NCBI RefSeq assembly: GCF_003144535.1
Contig: NZ_PHFJ01000001.1
Location: 372,001 to 436,000 of the forward strand
Direction of reading: 5' to 3'
DNA from: Proteus penneri
GTDB taxonomy: Bacteria > Pseudomonadota > Gammaproteobacteria > Enterobacterales > Enterobacteriaceae
Length of the DNA stretch: 64,000 bases
Shown here: one piece after another, positions 26,845 through 38,291 of the stretch
Numbering within the stretch: position 1 is the first letter of the stretch
How the letters are laid out: every line of letters starts with the position of its first letter
The notes under the pieces: model-generated
What the model saw: only the letters and a program-made list of their open reading frames with translations
The model's database searches: none
Told to the model about the DNA's origin: nothing
Position numbers and translations under genes: made by a program

Positions 26845-27957
26845 ATGTCCAGACCCACAAAAGTAACCATTAACCTCGATGCATTAAGCCATAATCTGTC
26901 TGTTATTAAAGAGAGAACTAAAGGCAGCAAAGTGTGGTCTGTTGTGAAAGCAGATGCTTATGGGCATGGCTTATCCTATGTTTGGCCTGCATTAAGTCAT
27001 ACTGATGGTTTTGCATTAATTGAGTTAGACAAAGCTGTCATGTTAAGAGAGCAAGGATGGGTAGGACCTATCCTTTTGCTGGAAGGTTTTTTTAGGCCAG
27101 AAGATGTTTATTTATTAGAACGTTATTCTCTGACAACAACAGTACATTCTGATTGGCAATTTGATGCTATAGAAAATGCACAATTAGAAAAACCGATTAA
27201 CATCTATCTTAAACTAAATAGTGGAATGAATCGGTTGGGTTACCGACCAGACACCTATAAACAAGCAATTGATCGTGCAAAAAGTATTAAAAATATTGGC
27301 TCTATCATCCAAATGTCGCATTTTGCTAATGCAGATACTGGCTTGAACATGGATGCACAAAAGACCACCATTAATCAGGCAATGGTAAATGAATTACCTC
27401 GATGTTTGGCAAATTCAGCTGCAACGTTATTTGATCCTGAAACTTATCAAGATTGGGTGCGCCCGGGCATTATTTTATATGGTGTTTCGCCTTCCGGTGT
27501 TTGGCAAGATATTGCTGATTTCGATTTACAACCCGTAATGACATTTAACAGTGAAATATTAGCTATTCAACAAGTCAAAAAAGGTGAGCAGATAGGTTAT
27601 GGTAGCCGATATACCGCTGAGCGTGATATGCGGATTGGTGTTGTTGCCTGTGGTTATGCTGATGGTTATCCAAGACATGCACCAGATGGCACACCAGTTA
27701 TTGTTAATGGACATAAAACACAATTGGTAGGGCGTATTTCTATGGATATGCTAACCATTGATGTTACGGATTTTCCTGATGTCAATTGCGGTAGCCCTGT
27801 TGAATTATGGGGGGAAGAACTTCCTATTGATGATGTTGCAACAGCATGTGGCACTATTGGTTATGAATTACTGTGTGCAATAGCACCAAGAGTAACTGTC
27901 GAAGTGATGATAAATTTACCTAATTCCACTTTTTCTGATCTAAATGAAAGTTGTTGA
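26845..27957 (+). CDS. dadX: Catabolic alanine racemase
   Basis: A 370-residue PLP enzyme: the VVKADAYGHG motif carries the PLP-binding lysine, YGSRYTAERDMRIGVVACGY contains the conserved Arg/Tyr region and the catalytic tyrosine, and GRISMDMLTIDVT is typical. It starts 13 bases after dadA with a GAGGA site, so it converts L-alanine to the D-alanine substrate of DadA. Confidence 0.95.
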   Translation: MSRPTKVTINLDALSHNLSVIKERTKGSKVWSVVKADAYGHGLSYVWPALSHTDGFALIELDKAVMLREQGWVGPILLLEGFFRPEDVYLLERYSLTTTVHSDWQFDAIENAQLEKPINIYLKLNSGMNRLGYRPDTYKQAIDRAKSIKNIGSIIQMSHFANADTGLNMDAQKTTINQAMVNELPRCLANSAATLFDPETYQDWVRPGIILYGVSPSGVWQDIADFDLQPVMTFNSEILAIQQVKKGEQIGYGSRYTAERDMRIGVVACGYADGYPRHAPDGTPVIVNGHKTQLVGRISMDMLTIDVTDFPDVNCGSPVELWGEELPIDDVATACGTIGYELLCAIAPRVTVEVMINLPNSTFSDLNESC

Positions 27958-28006
27958 TAATCACTAAACTAGAATAAGCTTAAATTTATTTTGATTTGGT
28001 GATCCT

Positions 28007-30310
28007 ATGAGTAACGGCATTACATTGCGTGTGAAAGGAAAGGTTCAAGGCGTTGGGTTCCGCCCATTTGTTTGGCAATTAGCCCATCGTTTTGGTTTAT
28101 TAGGGCAAGTAAGCAATGATAGTTTGGGTGTATTAGTGCATTTAACGCTTTCCCCTAAAAATTCACTCTTTATAGAAGCATTAAAAGCAGAGTGCCCACC
28201 ATTAGCACACATTGAACGTATAGAAGAATCACCCTATCAATGGGAGCAGCTACCTACTGAGTTTATTATTGTAAAAAGCGGTGGTGGCGAAATGGATACA
28301 CAAGTTGTTCCAGATGCAACGACTTGCCAAGCTTGTATTGATGAATTGTTTGATCCACAAAATCGTCGTTATCATTATCCATTTATTAACTGCACACATT
28401 GCGGTCCTCGTTTTACTATCATAAAAAAAATGCCTTATGACAGGCCTTTTACTTCAATGGCTGAATTCCCATTCTGTCCTGAATGTAAACGCGAATATGA
28501 AGATCCTGCCGATAGACGGTTTCATGCTCAGCCTAATGCATGTCCTGTATGCGGCCCCCATATCTGGCTTGCAGATAATCAGGGTAAAGAATTAGCGACA
28601 AAAGAGCATGCATTAACTCAAGCCTGTGAAGCGTTACTTGCTGGAAAGATTATTGCAGTTAAAGGTATTGGTGGTTTTCATTTAGTGTGTGATGCACGTA
28701 ATAATGAGAGTGTTGCATTATTGCGTGAACGCAAATACCGACCTGCGAAGCCATTAGCTGTGATGATCACAGGTATTGATCAAATCAAAGCAAATAAGCA
28801 AGATCCAGATTTTCTTCCAACAGCTATTCAAACATTACAAAGCACTGCTTCCCCAATTGTATTAGTCCCTAAAATTGTTGTCCCTAAACTTGCGGATCTT
28901 ATTGCGCCAGGATTAACTGAAATAGGGGTAATGTTGCCAGCCAATCCTTTACAACATTTATTAGCGCGTGGTACGAATATTCCTCTTGTTATGACATCAG
29001 GAAATGCTTCTGGTCATACACCGGCATTAAGTAACGAAGAGGCCTTAACGCAATTGAAAGACATTGCGGACTTATTCTTAATGCATAACAGAGAAATCAT
29101 ACAAAGGGCTGATGATTCATTAGTTCGCATTGAGGGTAAACAGAGCGTTATGATCAGACGCTCTCGTGGTTATGTTCCTGATGCTATTTCATTACCTGAC
29201 GATTTTGAACCACAACCCTCAGTGCTTGCCATGGGGGGCGATCTCAAAAATGTATTTTGTTTATTACGCCAACATCAAGCGATTATGGGGCCTCATTTAG
29301 GAGATCTTGATGATTTAAGCGTGAGACAACAGTTGGTAAAATCGTTGACTCTTTTCCAACAGATTTATCGGTTTACACCTAAAGCTATTGCAATAGATGC
29401 ACATCCTAACTACATCAGCCATCAGTTGGGTAAGCAGTTTGCTCAAGAGCAAAATATTCCTGTTATTGAAGTCTCTCATCATCATGCACATATTGTTTCT
29501 TGCCTTGCTGAACATGGTCATACCCAGCGACAAGGTGCGGTCATTGGTATTGCTCTTGATGGATTAGGTTTTGGGCAAGATGGTACGTTATGGGGAGGAG
29601 AATGTCTGCTGGTGGACTATAAAAGATCAGAGCGGATTGGTGGACTTCCTGCTGTTGCGATGCCCGGAGGTAATCTTGCCTCTATTCAACCTTGGCGAAA
29701 CTGGTTCGCACATTTAGCTACTTTTTCTAAGAATTGGCAAGGTAGTGTTATCACCCAAATGATGCCTAACCATGATTTACATATATTAAATAAGGCATTA
29801 GAACGTGGCTTAAACTCACCTAAAGCTTCTTCTTGTGGCCGTTTTTTTGATGCAGTTTCGGCATCATTAGGATTAGCTCCTAAAGAAATAAGCTGGGAAG
29901 GTGAAGCAGCCTGTTATCTACAAACTGCTGCATTAGCATGTCATAAAGAAAAACAGTCAGAAATAATTGAGCGATATGGGCATTTGATGCCTGTAAAAAA
30001 TAGTGTGCTTGATTTGGGCGTTTTTTGGTCGCAATGGGAAAGTATAAAGCTTAATGTTAGTGAAAAGGCATGGCTATTTCATTATTTATTAGCTGAAAGT
30101 TTAGGCAATATCGCATTGCAATATGCCGATGAACATCAGATTGATACTGTTGTACTTACGGGTGGTGTGTTAAATAACACATTACTCAAACATATGTTTA
30201 AGAAAAAATTAAACAATAAAAAAGTACTAACCCCTATGATGTTACCCGTTGGAGACGGTGGTATTGCATTAGGGCAAGCACTGATTGCTACACATCTAGT
30301 GCAAAACTAA
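28007..30310 (+). CDS. hypF: Carbamoyltransferase HypF ([NiFe] hydrogenase maturation)
   Basis: A 767-residue multidomain protein. An N-terminal acylphosphatase domain (VKGKVQGVGFRPFVWQLA) is followed by two zinc fingers (CQACIDELFDPQNRRYHYPF with CTHCGPRF, and CPECKREYEDP with CPVCGP). A YrdC/Sua5-like domain (GIGGFHLVCDARN) and a C-terminal Kae1-like carbamoyltransferase domain (HHHAHIVSCLAEHG, VVLTGGVLNN) complete it. It makes the thiocarboxamide used by HypE for the CN ligands. No other hyp or hydrogenase gene is in the window, so it stands apart, 50 bases after dadX. Confidence 0.95.
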   Translation: MSNGITLRVKGKVQGVGFRPFVWQLAHRFGLLGQVSNDSLGVLVHLTLSPKNSLFIEALKAECPPLAHIERIEESPYQWEQLPTEFIIVKSGGGEMDTQVVPDATTCQACIDELFDPQNRRYHYPFINCTHCGPRFTIIKKMPYDRPFTSMAEFPFCPECKREYEDPADRRFHAQPNACPVCGPHIWLADNQGKELATKEHALTQACEALLAGKIIAVKGIGGFHLVCDARNNESVALLRERKYRPAKPLAVMITGIDQIKANKQDPDFLPTAIQTLQSTASPIVLVPKIVVPKLADLIAPGLTEIGVMLPANPLQHLLARGTNIPLVMTSGNASGHTPALSNEEALTQLKDIADLFLMHNREIIQRADDSLVRIEGKQSVMIRRSRGYVPDAISLPDDFEPQPSVLAMGGDLKNVFCLLRQHQAIMGPHLGDLDDLSVRQQLVKSLTLFQQIYRFTPKAIAIDAHPNYISHQLGKQFAQEQNIPVIEVSHHHAHIVSCLAEHGHTQRQGAVIGIALDGLGFGQDGTLWGGECLLVDYKRSERIGGLPAVAMPGGNLASIQPWRNWFAHLATFSKNWQGSVITQMMPNHDLHILNKALERGLNSPKASSCGRFFDAVSASLGLAPKEISWEGEAACYLQTAALACHKEKQSEIIERYGHLMPVKNSVLDLGVFWSQWESIKLNVSEKAWLFHYLLAESLGNIALQYADEHQIDTVVLTGGVLNNTLLKHMFKKKLNNKKVLTPMMLPVGDGGIALGQALIATHLVQN

Positions 30311-30404
30311 AATAATTATAGGTAAAATAATATTGGTTTTAGTTAATTGTGACTGAAATTGGTTTTTGGTTGCTACTTTATTAATGACAATATGGAAAAT
30401 CATC

Positions 30405-31157
30405 GTGAGTAATAAGAAGATTATCATTTCTTTAGCCGTTATTGCAGGACTTAGCGCACCAGCAGCATTTGCTGGAGAATGGTCAATTGGTGGCTCGGTC
30501 TTAGCGCAAGTCACGCCTTATAAAGGGGCTAAATCAAAAGATTATTTATTACCCGTGCCACAAGTTAACTACCAATCAGAAAATTTCTATTTTGCGACAT
30601 TAGCCGCAGGGTATTACTTGTGGAACACCCCTAAAGATCAACTTTCTGTTGATTTACATTATTACCCTCAAGCTTATAAACCAAGCGATAGTGACGACGA
30701 GCAAATGAAAAAATTGAATCGTCGTCGTGACACAATGATGGGTGGCTTTACTTATAAACATCATGAATCATGGGGTAGCTTAAGAGCAATTGTATCGGGT
30801 GATATGCTAGGTAAAAGTAACGGTATTATTGCTGACGCTGCTTATTTATATCCTTTCAAATTTGGTAATTGGTCTTTACAACCAGGTGCGGGTGTTGTCT
30901 GGGAAAACAAAAAGCAAAACCGTTATGCTTATGGAATTAGCCACGCAGAATCACAACGCAGTGGTTTAGCAGAATATACGCCAAATGATAGTTGGAGACC
31001 TTATTTTGAAATCTCTGCTAACTATAAATTTGCAGAAAAATGGAATTTCTTTGCGATGGGACGTATTGACCATTTACCAAGTGAAGTGAAAGACAGTCCT
31101 ATGGTGAATAAATCTGTGACTGCAATTATGTGGACTGGTGTGACTTACACATTCTAA
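30405..31157 (+). CDS. mipA: MipA/OmpV-family outer membrane protein
   Basis: Start proposed at GTG 30405, giving a clean signal peptide MSNKKIIISLAVIAGLSAPA then AFA; an ATG at 30384 in the same frame is possible. The 250-residue product has the MipA barrel pattern: LLPVPQVNYQSENFYFATLA, AGYYLWN, GDMLGKSNGIIADAAYLY, then GYxPNDSW-like EYTPNDSWRPYFEISANY and a final aromatic ITYKF-like VTYTF for barrel assembly. In E. coli MipA scaffolds MltA and PBP1B; related proteins affect antibiotic sensitivity. Confidence 0.87.
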   Translation: MSNKKIIISLAVIAGLSAPAAFAGEWSIGGSVLAQVTPYKGAKSKDYLLPVPQVNYQSENFYFATLAAGYYLWNTPKDQLSVDLHYYPQAYKPSDSDDEQMKKLNRRRDTMMGGFTYKHHESWGSLRAIVSGDMLGKSNGIIADAAYLYPFKFGNWSLQPGAGVVWENKKQNRYAYGISHAESQRSGLAEYTPNDSWRPYFEISANYKFAEKWNFFAMGRIDHLPSEVKDSPMVNKSVTAIMWTGVTYTF

Positions 31158-31188
31158 CTCACTAAAATTTAGTAAGATTTGCAATGAT

Positions 31189-31219
31189 AAAAAAGCTTCG
31201 ATTAAACTCGAAGCTTTTT
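31189..31219. terminator. Bidirectional terminator between mipA and yeaD
   Basis: AAAAAAGCTTCGA / TCGAAGCTTTTT stem with a 6-nt loop; A- and T-tracts on both sides suit both convergent genes. Confidence 0.87.
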
Positions 31220-31243
31220 ATTGTGTAAGATACCAGTAATAAT

Positions 31244-32128
31244 TTATTTTTCGGCTATATCTTTACGAACACGAACTACCAGAGATAAACGACCAGGATG
31301 AACGTTATCTGGTTTTAATGGTTGGTGAATACGAGCAGTTTCTACACAAGCCATTTTACGATAGCCACCTGCACTCATATCTTTCATTGAACTTGCAAGC
31401 TCTGCGCCGGGGTTCCAACAAACCACATCACTATGATGATAATGATGAACTTCAATTGTGCGATCCCAACCATCATCATGTATAAGGTTAAAATCCTCAG
31501 GCTCGGTATAAAGCCTGTCAGTGCGCCCATTAAAGCGCAATGAGGTTTCATCAGTGTAAACCTCTTTATCTGCCACTGTGTCAATGTAGTGGCTTCCTAG
31601 GCCGGTTACAGATACATTATCAATGTCACTCACATTAAAATAAGAGTGAAGGGCAGCTGTCGCTTCATAATCACCATAAGATTCTAATTCAACCTCACAG
31701 GTTGCTCCTAATTTAAAACGAGCAATAACAGTAAAGGGATGAGGCCAATATTTTTGTGTCTGCTGGCTCTCTTTTAATGTCATAGTGATGAGAACACCAT
31801 CATCTTGTTCTGTATGGGCACTAAATTCCCAAGGAATAATTCGCGCAAATCCATGACTTGGTGTACCTGCTGAAGCAAACCAAGGCCAGCAAATAGGAAT
31901 ACCGCCACGAATGGCAACGCCAGGAGTGAAGAGAGAAGCTTCGCTTACCCAAAACACAGGATGTTCTTGTGCGGGTTGCCAAGCAATTAAATGCGCGCCT
32001 TGAAGACTGATAGCTGCGCGTACTTTAGGGTGTGAAATAACAAGGATAGAAAGCTCGCCTAATTGCCGACGACTTAAGTAAGGTGATATTTGTTCAATAA
32101 TCGGCAAAGAAAAAATTTTCTCATTCAT
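31244..32128 (-). CDS. yeaD: D-hexose-6-phosphate mutarotase YeaD
   Basis: A 294-residue aldose-1-epimerase-like protein: HPKVRAAISLQGAHLIAWQP, FTPGVAIRGGIPICWPWF, SHGFARIIPWEF and GGYRKMACVETARI match the glucose-6-phosphate 1-epimerase family. It interconverts alpha and beta anomers of hexose 6-phosphates. It lies downstream of gapA on the same strand, as in E. coli, but a terminator separates them. Confidence 0.92.
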   Translation of the reverse strand: MNEKIFSLPIIEQISPYLSRRQLGELSILVISHPKVRAAISLQGAHLIAWQPAQEHPVFWVSEASLFTPGVAIRGGIPICWPWFASAGTPSHGFARIIPWEFSAHTEQDDGVLITMTLKESQQTQKYWPHPFTVIARFKLGATCEVELESYGDYEATAALHSYFNVSDIDNVSVTGLGSHYIDTVADKEVYTDETSLRFNGRTDRLYTEPEDFNLIHDDGWDRTIEVHHYHHSDVVCWNPGAELASSMKDMSAGGYRKMACVETARIHQPLKPDNVHPGRLSLVVRVRKDIAEK

Positions 32129-32185
32129 TATCTTATGACCTTATGTCACTGACTATTTCAATACAATAAACTGACTGGCTAGAAA

Positions 32186-32212
32186 ATAAAAGAGCCACCG
32201 AAAGGTGGCTCT
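32186..32212 (-). terminator. Terminator of gapA
   Basis: 9-bp GC-rich stem AGAGCCACC / GGTGGCTCT closed by a 4-nt loop. On the minus strand it is followed by TTTTATTTT. It separates gapA from yeaD, with probable partial read-through. Confidence 0.87.
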
Positions 32213-32241
32213 AAAAGAAATCGTGACTTTCTAAACTCTAA

Positions 32242-33580
<1,339 letters not shown>

Positions 33581-34018
33581 ATGGCAGATAATGAAAAGAA
33601 AGTGAATATTTCAAGTAATAACAATCACCTTGATTTATCAACACTCAACGAAATGCAACGTTATGTGACGCAACAACAAGGTACAGAGCCCCCATTTAGT
33701 GGTAAATTATTACACAATCGCGAAACAGGAATTTATCACTGTTTATGTTGTTCTGCTCCCTTGTTTTATTCAGATACCAAATTTGATGCAGGATGTGGTT
33801 GGCCTAGCTTTTATCAACCTGTTAGTGATAGTGCAATTCGCTATATTGATGATTTTTCTCATAATATGAAAAGAACGGAGATCCGTTGCCAACAATGTGA
33901 TGCACATTTAGGTCATGTTTTTAATGATGGTCCTGCCCCAACAGGGGAGCGTTATTGTGTTAATTCAGCATCTCTTTCATTTACGAATAGTGAAACAGGC
34001 GAAAAACAAGCTGGTTAA
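33581..34018 (+). CDS. msrB: Peptide-methionine (R)-S-oxide reductase MsrB
   Basis: A 145-residue enzyme with zinc cysteines Cys54/Cys57 (CLCC) and Cys103/Cys106 (CQQC), the [13 protein letters not shown] block and the catalytic Cys126 in RYCVNSASL. It reduces methionine-R-sulfoxide in proteins. AGAGG lies ahead of the ATG. Divergent from gapA and followed by yeaC, as in E. coli. Confidence 0.95.
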   Translation: MADNEKKVNISSNNNHLDLSTLNEMQRYVTQQQGTEPPFSGKLLHNRETGIYHCLCCSAPLFYSDTKFDAGCGWPSFYQPVSDSAIRYIDDFSHNMKRTEIRCQQCDAHLGHVFNDGPAPTGERYCVNSASLSFTNSETGEKQAG

Positions 34019-34098
34019 TTTAGCGAGTTAACAAAATAACAACAACTGAAAAAACGATTCAGCTATTTCAAGTGATTATTTAGCTTATGGAGCAATCA

Positions 34099-34380
34099 AT
34101 GGAAGTTAATGAACTTATTTCGATGGTAACACCCGAAATATATCAGCGTATTTCAACCGCAGTTGAACTAGGTAAATGGCCTGATGGCGTTGCATTGACA
34201 GCTGAACAAAAAGAGCATTGTATGCAGATTGTTTTATTATGGCAGGCGAAAAATAACCACACACCTGAGCATATGACAGTAGGCACTAATGGACAAATTA
34301 CCATGAAGAGCAAACAAGAATTAAAAGCTCAGTTTCAATCTGAACGTTTAGCAACGTTAACGCCAATAGATGATGACTAA
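34099..34380 (+). CDS. yeaC: YeaC family protein (DUF1315)
   Basis: The second ATG (34099) is chosen because GGAG at 34089-34092 is correctly placed for it and MEVNELI aligns with E. coli MNLDDII; the ATG at 34087 overlaps that site. The 93-residue product contains PEIYQRISTAVELGKWPDGV and the MTVGTNGQITMKSKQELK stretch. It is conserved next to msrB but its function is unknown. Confidence 0.88.
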   Translation: MEVNELISMVTPEIYQRISTAVELGKWPDGVALTAEQKEHCMQIVLLWQAKNNHTPEHMTVGTNGQITMKSKQELKAQFQSERLATLTPIDDD

Positions 34381-34409
34381 AAAATGTGTTAAATGAATAG
34401 AACAGAGAT

Positions 34410-34457
34410 AAAAAGGGGATATTTATTAACCAAGTTGGTTAATAGTATCTCCTTTTT
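34410..34457. terminator. Extended bidirectional terminator hairpin between yeaC and pncA
   Basis: An inner palindrome ATTAACCAA-G-TTGGTTAAT is nested in an outer AAAAAGG...CCTTTTT stem, with T-rich tails on both strands between convergent genes. Confidence 0.75.
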
Positions 34458-34500
34458 CATTTTATGAGATAAAAAATAAAGAAACTACTGGACTACTGAA

Positions 34501-35145
34501 CTACTGATTATTACGATTAAGCCAATGAGCTGAATCAATTAATATTGCACCCTTCACTCGCATCTCTTCCAGTGCTTTTTCGCTATCGTCATTTTGAATA
34601 TTTACACCGCGACAACCGTCTGTAATGACTGAGACCTGATATCCTAATAACAGCGCATCTAGCACTGTAAATTTGACGCAGTAATCTGTAGCAATTCCTA
34701 AAATATAAAGATGTTTTATATTGAGCGTCTGTAAAAGTGTGTGTAAGCCGGTTTGATATTCATGGTCGTTATCAAAAAAAGCACTATAACTATCAATAAG
34801 GGGGTTTTGCCCTTTATAAATAATATGATTAATTAAGGCTTGGTTTAATTCAGGGTGAAATGCAGCACCATAAGAATGTTGTACGCAATGAACTGGCCAC
34901 CAAACTTGTGGTAATCCATTAAGTGTACCGATTTCTCCCACAACAGTACCTGAATTTTCAGCAAAGCTAAGATGATCGGCTGGATGCCAATCTAAACTTG
35001 CAATAATCGGGCTTTTAGTTTGCTTGAAACCATTAATAAGCTGATTGGCTGTTTGAATAACCCTCTCACTCTCGTTAACAGCTAAAGCTCCCCCTGTACA
35101 AAAATCGTTTTGTATATCAACCAGTAATAGCGCAGAGTTTTTCAC
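34501..35145 (-). CDS. pncA: Nicotinamidase / pyrazinamidase
   Basis: A 214-residue cysteine hydrolase with the catalytic Asp in LLVDIQNDFCTGGALAV, the metal-site ASLDWHPADHLSF block and the catalytic cysteine in GIATDYCVKFTVLDA. It deamidates nicotinamide to nicotinate in NAD salvage. It lies 22 bases after ansA on the same strand, an operon also seen in E. coli. Confidence 0.95.
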   Translation of the reverse strand: MKNSALLLVDIQNDFCTGGALAVNESERVIQTANQLINGFKQTKSPIIASLDWHPADHLSFAENSGTVVGEIGTLNGLPQVWWPVHCVQHSYGAAFHPELNQALINHIIYKGQNPLIDSYSAFFDNDHEYQTGLHTLLQTLNIKHLYILGIATDYCVKFTVLDALLLGYQVSVITDGCRGVNIQNDDSEKALEEMRVKGAILIDSAHWLNRNNQ

Positions 35146-35167
35146 TAAAGTTGCCCTTTTATTAAGC

Positions 35168-36190
35168 TTAGTCGTTATCGTTTAATGTCATTTCACCGCG
35201 AAGGTTTTGTTGCATTAAGCGACAAATTTCAGTGTAATTATATTGTTGGCTAAGGAGATAATGCAGTTTAGTTAATGTCGCCTCAAATGTCATATCATAA
35301 CCACTAATAACACCGACTTCCGCTAATGCTTGGCCTGTTGCATAACCTTCCATATTCACTCGACCAGAAATACATTGTGTAAGATTAATAACCACAATGC
35401 CACGCTCTGTTGCTTCGCGCAGTGTAGAAAGTAAAGCAGGGTGTGATGGTGCATTACCGACACCATAAGAGCGCAATATTAAGGCTTTCACCGGTTGTAT
35501 CAGAATATTTTTCACTACTACATCTGAAAGGCCAGGATAAATCGTGACAACACCGATAGGCTGGGGCGTAATATTATGTGCAATAAATTCCCCTTTCCCT
35601 TTGGGAAAAGAGTTAATTTTAAATTGTTTAATATTAATGCCCGCTTCTAACAATGGTGCGCTATTCGGTGACGCGAAGGCATTAAAGCCATCAGCATGTG
35701 CTTTTACTGTGCGGTTTCCTCGATACAACGTGTTATTGAAGAAAAGTGCTACTTCATTAATTGGATGATGTGCAGCGAGATAAAGTGCATTTAATAGGTT
35801 TGTTTGTCCATCAGACCGTAAGGCTTCTAAAGGAATTTGAGAGCCAATAACGATAATAGGCTTGCTAAGATTCTCAAACATAAAAGAGAGTGCTGATGCG
35901 GTAAATGCCATGGTATCAGTACCATGAAGAATAACGAACCCATCATAGTTGTGATAATTTTCATTTATATCATCAGCGATAGATTGCCAATCTTCTGGGG
36001 TGATATTTGATGAATCAATTAAAGGAAGGTGCTCTTTGATTGTAAAATCGGGCATCTCTTCACGATGGAATTCTGGCATTTTAGCTAATTGGCGTTGTAA
36101 ATGCCCTGATACAGGAATATAGCCATGTTCAGAATGTTGCATACCAATAGTACCGCCAGTATAAACAACGTAGATTGATTTTTTTTGCAT
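35168..36190 (-). CDS. ansA: L-asparaginase I (cytoplasmic)
   Basis: Start set at ATG 36190 to match the E. coli MQKKSIYVxYTGGTIGMQ start; a GTG in frame at 36202 would add four residues. The 340-residue protein has the nucleophile threonine in YTGGTIGMQ and the second catalytic block VILHGTDTMAFTASALSF. No signal peptide is present, in agreement with the cytoplasmic type I enzyme. First gene of the ansA-pncA operon. Confidence 0.94.
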   Translation of the reverse strand: MQKKSIYVVYTGGTIGMQHSEHGYIPVSGHLQRQLAKMPEFHREEMPDFTIKEHLPLIDSSNITPEDWQSIADDINENYHNYDGFVILHGTDTMAFTASALSFMFENLSKPIIVIGSQIPLEALRSDGQTNLLNALYLAAHHPINEVALFFNNTLYRGNRTVKAHADGFNAFASPNSAPLLEAGINIKQFKINSFPKGKGEFIAHNITPQPIGVVTIYPGLSDVVVKNILIQPVKALILRSYGVGNAPSHPALLSTLREATERGIVVINLTQCISGRVNMEGYATGQALAEVGVISGYDMTFEATLTKLHYLLSQQYNYTEICRLMQQNLRGEMTLNDND

Positions 36191-36394
36191 CAGACAAAGC
36201 ACTCTTATTCAGCTGTGAGAAATATCTGATTATAGGGAGTTTACAGAATAAAAAAAGGAAAGGATGCTAAAAAAATAAAATAGAGATTAATGAATATCCG
36301 CTTTAAATCATCGCGTTAAAAATATCATTGATAAGAATGAGTGAAAAATAATCGCCAGCATATTATGCCAAATAAAGTCAGAAATAAAAGAGAA

Positions 36395-36421
36395 AACACC
36401 CACCTTGAAAGGGTGGGTGTT
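36395..36421 (-). terminator. Terminator of sppA
   Basis: 10-bp stem AACACCCACC / GGTGGGTGTT with a 7-nt loop; a T-rich tail follows on the minus strand. Confidence 0.87.
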
Positions 36422-36434
36422 GAGACTGAAAAGA

Positions 36435-38291
36435 TTATTGAATATCCCCACAAGATAAACAATACGCATAGCGATTTAACGGGTCGTTCATATTGCGATA
36501 AAACTCTGTCTGGGTTTTAACTTCTTTTAAAACAGGTGCAGGTATATACGCTTGTAATGGATCAGGAAGGAGCGCTTTTGCATTAGACGATAAACTCATT
36601 ATGATCTGCTCTGACAGGCTTAATTCAGGTTTCATCCAATCAACAACAGGCTGGTCAATTTTTGCCATTTTAGCCGCAGCATCAATAGCATCATCAAAAT
36701 CACCAAACTCATCAACTAAACCCACATTCTTTGCATCTATTCCTACCCACACTCGACCTTGAGCAATACGGTCAATTTGAGCTGGCGTTTTTTTACGAGA
36801 TTCTGCGACTAAATGAATAAACGTTTTATAACCACTTTCGATATTTAACTGTAAAAGTTCGGCAAACTCTTCAGGTAGTTTATTTGTGACAGATAATCCG
36901 GCTAAGGGTGAAGTTGTGACGCCATCAGTATAAACACCAATAGACTCTAAGCTGTTTTCAAAGGTATTAATAACGCCAAAGATGCCAATTGAGCCTGTTA
37001 ATGTCGATGGGCTAGCAATAATCTTATTTGCAGGGGTTGAGATCCAATATCCACCTGATGCGGCTAAACCTCCCATTGAAACAACCACATGTTTTTTCTG
37101 TTGTTTAAAGGCGGCAACTTCACTACGTATTTGCTCTGATGCAGAAACACTACCTCCAGGGCTATTTACACGTAATACAAGTGCCTTAATATTCGGATCT
37201 AAACGTGCTTGGCGAATTTGATTAGCAATAGTTGTCCCTCCTGCAGAACCCGGGATACTTTCACCATCAATAATGGCTCCTTGAACAACGACGACGGCAA
37301 TATTCCCTTCATCATTTGCAGGTAATGATGAAGTTAATGTATCGGCATAATCATAAATGCTGATATTGTTAAATTGTTGGTTTTCTTTATCCCACTGGAA
37401 GGTCTCTGTCATATCTGCTTCAAATTGAGCGTATGAGCTTACAGAATCCACTAATTTACGATTTAGCGCATAAGTTGCGTTATCGCCATCTGCATTGCGT
37501 AGCTGTGCAATCATCTCTTTTGCACCAGGGAAAACATCTTCTTTGGTAATGCTACGGTTTTCTGCAACTTGGGTTAAATAAGTAGACCATAGTGAATTAA
37601 CTAAACGTAATGAAGCTTCCCGTGATTCTGCAGACATGTCATTACGCATTAATGGCTCAACCGCGGATTTATACGTTCCTACGCGGAAAATATGAGTACT
37701 AACTTTTAAATTTTCTAACAGTGTTTTGTAATAGAGGTTTTGAAAGCCAAAACCATAAATGCCTACGGCACCTTGAGAAGTGAGGTAAATCTTATCTGCA
37801 TAAGAAGCGAGATAATACTGTGGTTGACTGTAATAGCCACTTACTGCAAAAATCGGTTTGCCTGTCTTTTTAAATTCATTAAGTGCTTTACCAATATAAT
37901 TTAGCGAAGGCTGGTCTGCGCCTGCAAATTCATCAAGTTTAAGCACCATACCTTTAATTTTGGGATCTTGAGTTGCTCGACGTAACGTGTCGACAACTTC
38001 AAATAATGAATTTTCTTGAAGCTGACTACTAGAAACGCCTAAAAGCTCACGTCCAACTTCTCCTAAGGGATTTTGGGTTGCAGTTTGGTCAACAATGACA
38101 CCTTTAAGGTCAACAAGAAGGGCGCCTTCATAATCCATTGGTTTTTGTGCTTCCTTACTAATTAAGAAAATACCAATAACCATAAAGAGAAGGAAAAAGA
38201 AAATAACGTTTAAGATTAATTTCCTGATAAAGTTAATGGCTTGCCAACTGAATTTTAATATTACGCCGATTAACTCCATAATTTTATTCAT
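36435..38291 (-). CDS. sppA: Signal peptide peptidase SppA (protease IV)
   Basis: A 618-residue tandem-repeat peptidase (S49) anchored by an N-terminal membrane helix (about residues 25-45). The lysine of the dyad is in RVGTYKSAVEPLMRNDMS in the first half. The serine is in VLRVNSPGGSVSASEQIR in the second, followed by SMGGLAASGGYWISTPAN. It degrades cleaved signal peptides in the inner membrane. The start aligns with E. coli SppA. Confidence 0.95.
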   Translation of the reverse strand: MNKIMELIGVILKFSWQAINFIRKLILNVIFFFLLFMVIGIFLISKEAQKPMDYEGALLVDLKGVIVDQTATQNPLGEVGRELLGVSSSQLQENSLFEVVDTLRRATQDPKIKGMVLKLDEFAGADQPSLNYIGKALNEFKKTGKPIFAVSGYYSQPQYYLASYADKIYLTSQGAVGIYGFGFQNLYYKTLLENLKVSTHIFRVGTYKSAVEPLMRNDMSAESREASLRLVNSLWSTYLTQVAENRSITKEDVFPGAKEMIAQLRNADGDNATYALNRKLVDSVSSYAQFEADMTETFQWDKENQQFNNISIYDYADTLTSSLPANDEGNIAVVVVQGAIIDGESIPGSAGGTTIANQIRQARLDPNIKALVLRVNSPGGSVSASEQIRSEVAAFKQQKKHVVVSMGGLAASGGYWISTPANKIIASPSTLTGSIGIFGVINTFENSLESIGVYTDGVTTSPLAGLSVTNKLPEEFAELLQLNIESGYKTFIHLVAESRKKTPAQIDRIAQGRVWVGIDAKNVGLVDEFGDFDDAIDAAAKMAKIDQPVVDWMKPELSLSEQIIMSLSSNAKALLPDPLQAYIPAPVLKEVKTQTEFYRNMNDPLNRYAYCLSCGDIQ

